From: Sweltsa coloradensis
Lineage: Eukaryota > Arthropoda > Insecta > Plecoptera > Chloroperlidae
Direction: 5' to 3'
Assembly: GCA_024449915.1 (NCBI GenBank)
Contig: JAMZAV010001454.1
Location: 62,001-126,000, forward strand
DNA length: 64,000 nt
The translations under genes and the position numbers were made by a program. This document shows, piece after piece, positions 61,989 to 64,000 of the stretch. How positions within the stretch are numbered: the first letter of the stretch is position 1; each line of letters opens with the position of its first letter. The notes under the pieces were generated by a model, which saw nothing but the letters and a program-made list of their open reading frames with translations, did not search any database and was not told the DNA's origin.

Positions 61989-63419
61989 ACCCCCCTCCCC
62001 CAAGTATATAATATTATGCCCTACATCAAGACAGTACTTTGTACAGTTTTAACAACATCGACATCTCGACTTCCTTACTTACTGAATGAGAATTTATTTG
62101 AGATTTGAACCTCCACGTGCGGTAAACATTTTGTACAATCTTTTGTTTCGTCAAAATTCAACAGTTTATCCCCTAATTAAGTACTTTAAATGATTGCCTG
62201 ATTGGATTATATGCTCTATCGTCGTGTAAAGAAAATAATACAATGACTTGAATTTTCTTGTTTACGCCTATAAATTAATGGAGGAAATTAAGTATATTTT
62301 AAGTTTTAAATGTGAAATATGTGTGAGTAAATTGTCCATCATGAATGCAGGAATGGGTGCATAGTATAATAGAACATAATGCGTGTAAAGTGGAAACACG
62401 TTGTCATAAAACACTACGCAATGCTTGTGAAGGCACATTATTATTCATTAATATTGGATAAAGTTCAAAATACCCGGCACCTCCACCAAAGAAGACTTTT
62501 GCTAACACAATCAAAATGTTGCTATTATTTTTTTGGCACTTCCAACAATGTTATAGAACATTTTTGGAAAAAAAACACAAATTTTCGATACGCCTTAATT
62601 TTCAATAGACACAATCTTTACCCTTGGAAGATTTTGACTATAAAATGCGAGTTTTTATTGCTTGACGATGAGCACTCTCAAAAAATGTGTTGCGGGTATG
62701 TAAAAAATATAATGTTTAACTTTATCTGCGTTTAGTGAAAACTATTAATTATCACCGAGGAGGCGTTTTATCGAAAAATCTTTTGAGTTGTCAATATAAT
62801 ATGTAGCCAAGTAGGCAAGAATATAGAATTCACGAAATCTGTATGAATAGTGTTTGATTTGCTGCTTTAATTATTGAAAAGATCAATTTGCGTTGTTTCA
62901 AACCTAGTAACGAGATGTGTTTTAAAGTTTTGATCATTACACAAGAAATAATCTATTCGCATTCTTTCATGTTCTATGACATGCTTAAATAAATAGGCTT
63001 CTTTACATTATTTGCAGATGGCTTTCTCTGAAATAACTTTATTTATGCTGTATATTATTTACTTCACGAAATTAATAATTCTTAATTAAAAATATGTCTT
63101 TGATAATATCGTAATTAGTACCAGCGTATTTTTATTTTATTTGTGATCAATTGCTTTATTTGAAATATAATATACCCTTGTCCTATAGTATACACACATT
63201 ATGGCATGGTGGTACCCACCAAATAACTTTAAGTCTAAGGTTGTTATGTAAGACTTAACTGAAAGTAATTTTGAGTGATAATACAAAGTGAAGTGCCCAC
63301 TATATATAATTTTAGGACAATTATCACGTTCAGCCAATAATGTTATTGGTAACATATATTGTTAAAACCGCAGATAGCACACGTATACATCGATTGGTTC
63401 CTGTTCCTCCCATACGTCA
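61989..63419. other. Intergenic, AT-rich; dispersed motif at 62473
   Basis: CCCGGCACCTCCACCA occurs at 62473-62488. The 118-codon frame at 62379-62735 spans it and is not recognised. Confidence 0.35.
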
Positions 63420-64000
63420 TTGGATGAGCGTAGCGAGCGTAGCGAGCGAAGCGAAGATTCATTTCACTACACTGGAGAAAAAAATCCGGAAGTTTTTTTT
63501 TATCTTTCTTTTTTCTGTATTTTGTGTGTTTGTCAGCACGATTCCGGCTAAACCGATACTCCAATTGCGATGAAATTTTATGGAGGCCTTCGAAATCTCT
63601 GAACTTAGAACTGCCACGTTTTTGAGCGCAATCGAGAATTTTTTTCTCATAAAAAACGCAATTTTACGATTTTTTTCGATTTTAAACACCTACATACTAA
63701 CACCTACATACTTTATCCGATTGTAATGATTTTTTCACAGAACCTTAATTTTATGAATTAAGATATTTGTGTGAAATTTGAGCGTAATCGAAAAATTATT
63801 TCTCGTGAAAATCGAAATTTTACGGGTTTTTTCTTTTTTAAAATAATTCTTTGATTTATAACACCTACATGCTTTATTCTTTTGTAATGATTTTTTCACT
63901 GAACCTTAATTTCATGAATTTATATATTCGTGTTAAATTTGAGCGCAATCGAATAATTATTTCTTAAAAAAATCGCAATTTTTCGATTTTTTTCTTTTTA
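63420..64000 (+). mobile_element. Family A element A8, cut by the window end
   Basis: Starts TTGGATGAGCGTAGCGAGCG (with a duplicated TAGCGAGCG), then the module CGATTCCGGCTAAACCGATA to CTTCGAAATCTCTGAACTTA, then at least two tandem units running out of the window. The short frames here are repeat sequence. Confidence 0.85.

Overview
This window looks like a gene-poor, AT-rich, repeat-dense piece of a metazoan nuclear genome, most likely a marine invertebrate; I cannot fix the phylum. The signs are split exons with canonical AG/GT borders, very little coding sequence, clustered CCAAT promoters, tRNA-derived repeats, hAT, pogo-like and Penelope-like elements, and frequent use of the palindrome TAGGCCTA. 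No prokaryotic gene organisation is visible, and nearly all long open frames are repeat sequence.

Coding content: the only protein gene I recognise is the 3' part of a plus-strand PPP1R7 (sds22, leucine-rich-repeat regulator of protein phosphatase 1): one internal exon (3600-3791) and the terminal exon (5586-5759), in phase. A frameshifted minus-strand fragment at 58084-58564 is the GIY-YIG endonuclease end of a Penelope-like retroelement. Two GC-rich, CCAAT-bearing plus-strand stretches ending in strong splice donors (about 47680-48015 and 52230-52778) look like orphan first exons whose downstream exons lie beyond the window.

Repeats dominate. Four families of non-autonomous elements (called A, B, C, D here) end in a short hairpin followed by CTAG. 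In A, B and C a 5' terminal motif recurs inverted 23-36 nt inside the 3' end. These asymmetric terminal inverted repeats, the 3' hairpin, CTRR-type ends and T^T insertion without target duplication fit Helentron/Helitron2-type rolling-circle elements. They are found at 10.9-13.4, 13.6-14.3, 15.8-16.7, 19.0-19.5, 20.3-22.9, 28.0-29.8, 32.4-33.2, 35.7-37.6, 44.3-45.0, 54.2-54.9 and 63.4-64.0 kb, with nested, tandem and palindromic copies. Family C also carries tRNA-like pol III box sequences.

Other elements: a pogo/Tigger-like MITE (6323-7013, TA target), three hAT-like MITEs (7652-8384, 23061-24090, 61498-61980) with 8-bp target duplications, a 670-bp foldback (55132-55804), several minisatellites, a long (TTA)n tract, and a dispersed 15-bp motif CCGGCACCTCCACCA. 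The remaining sequence is AT-rich intergenic or intronic DNA in which I see no gene. Two repeat copies (about 1.18-1.69 and 32.4-32.8 kb) are riddled with small deletions relative to their sister copies, which may mean local consensus errors in the assembly.
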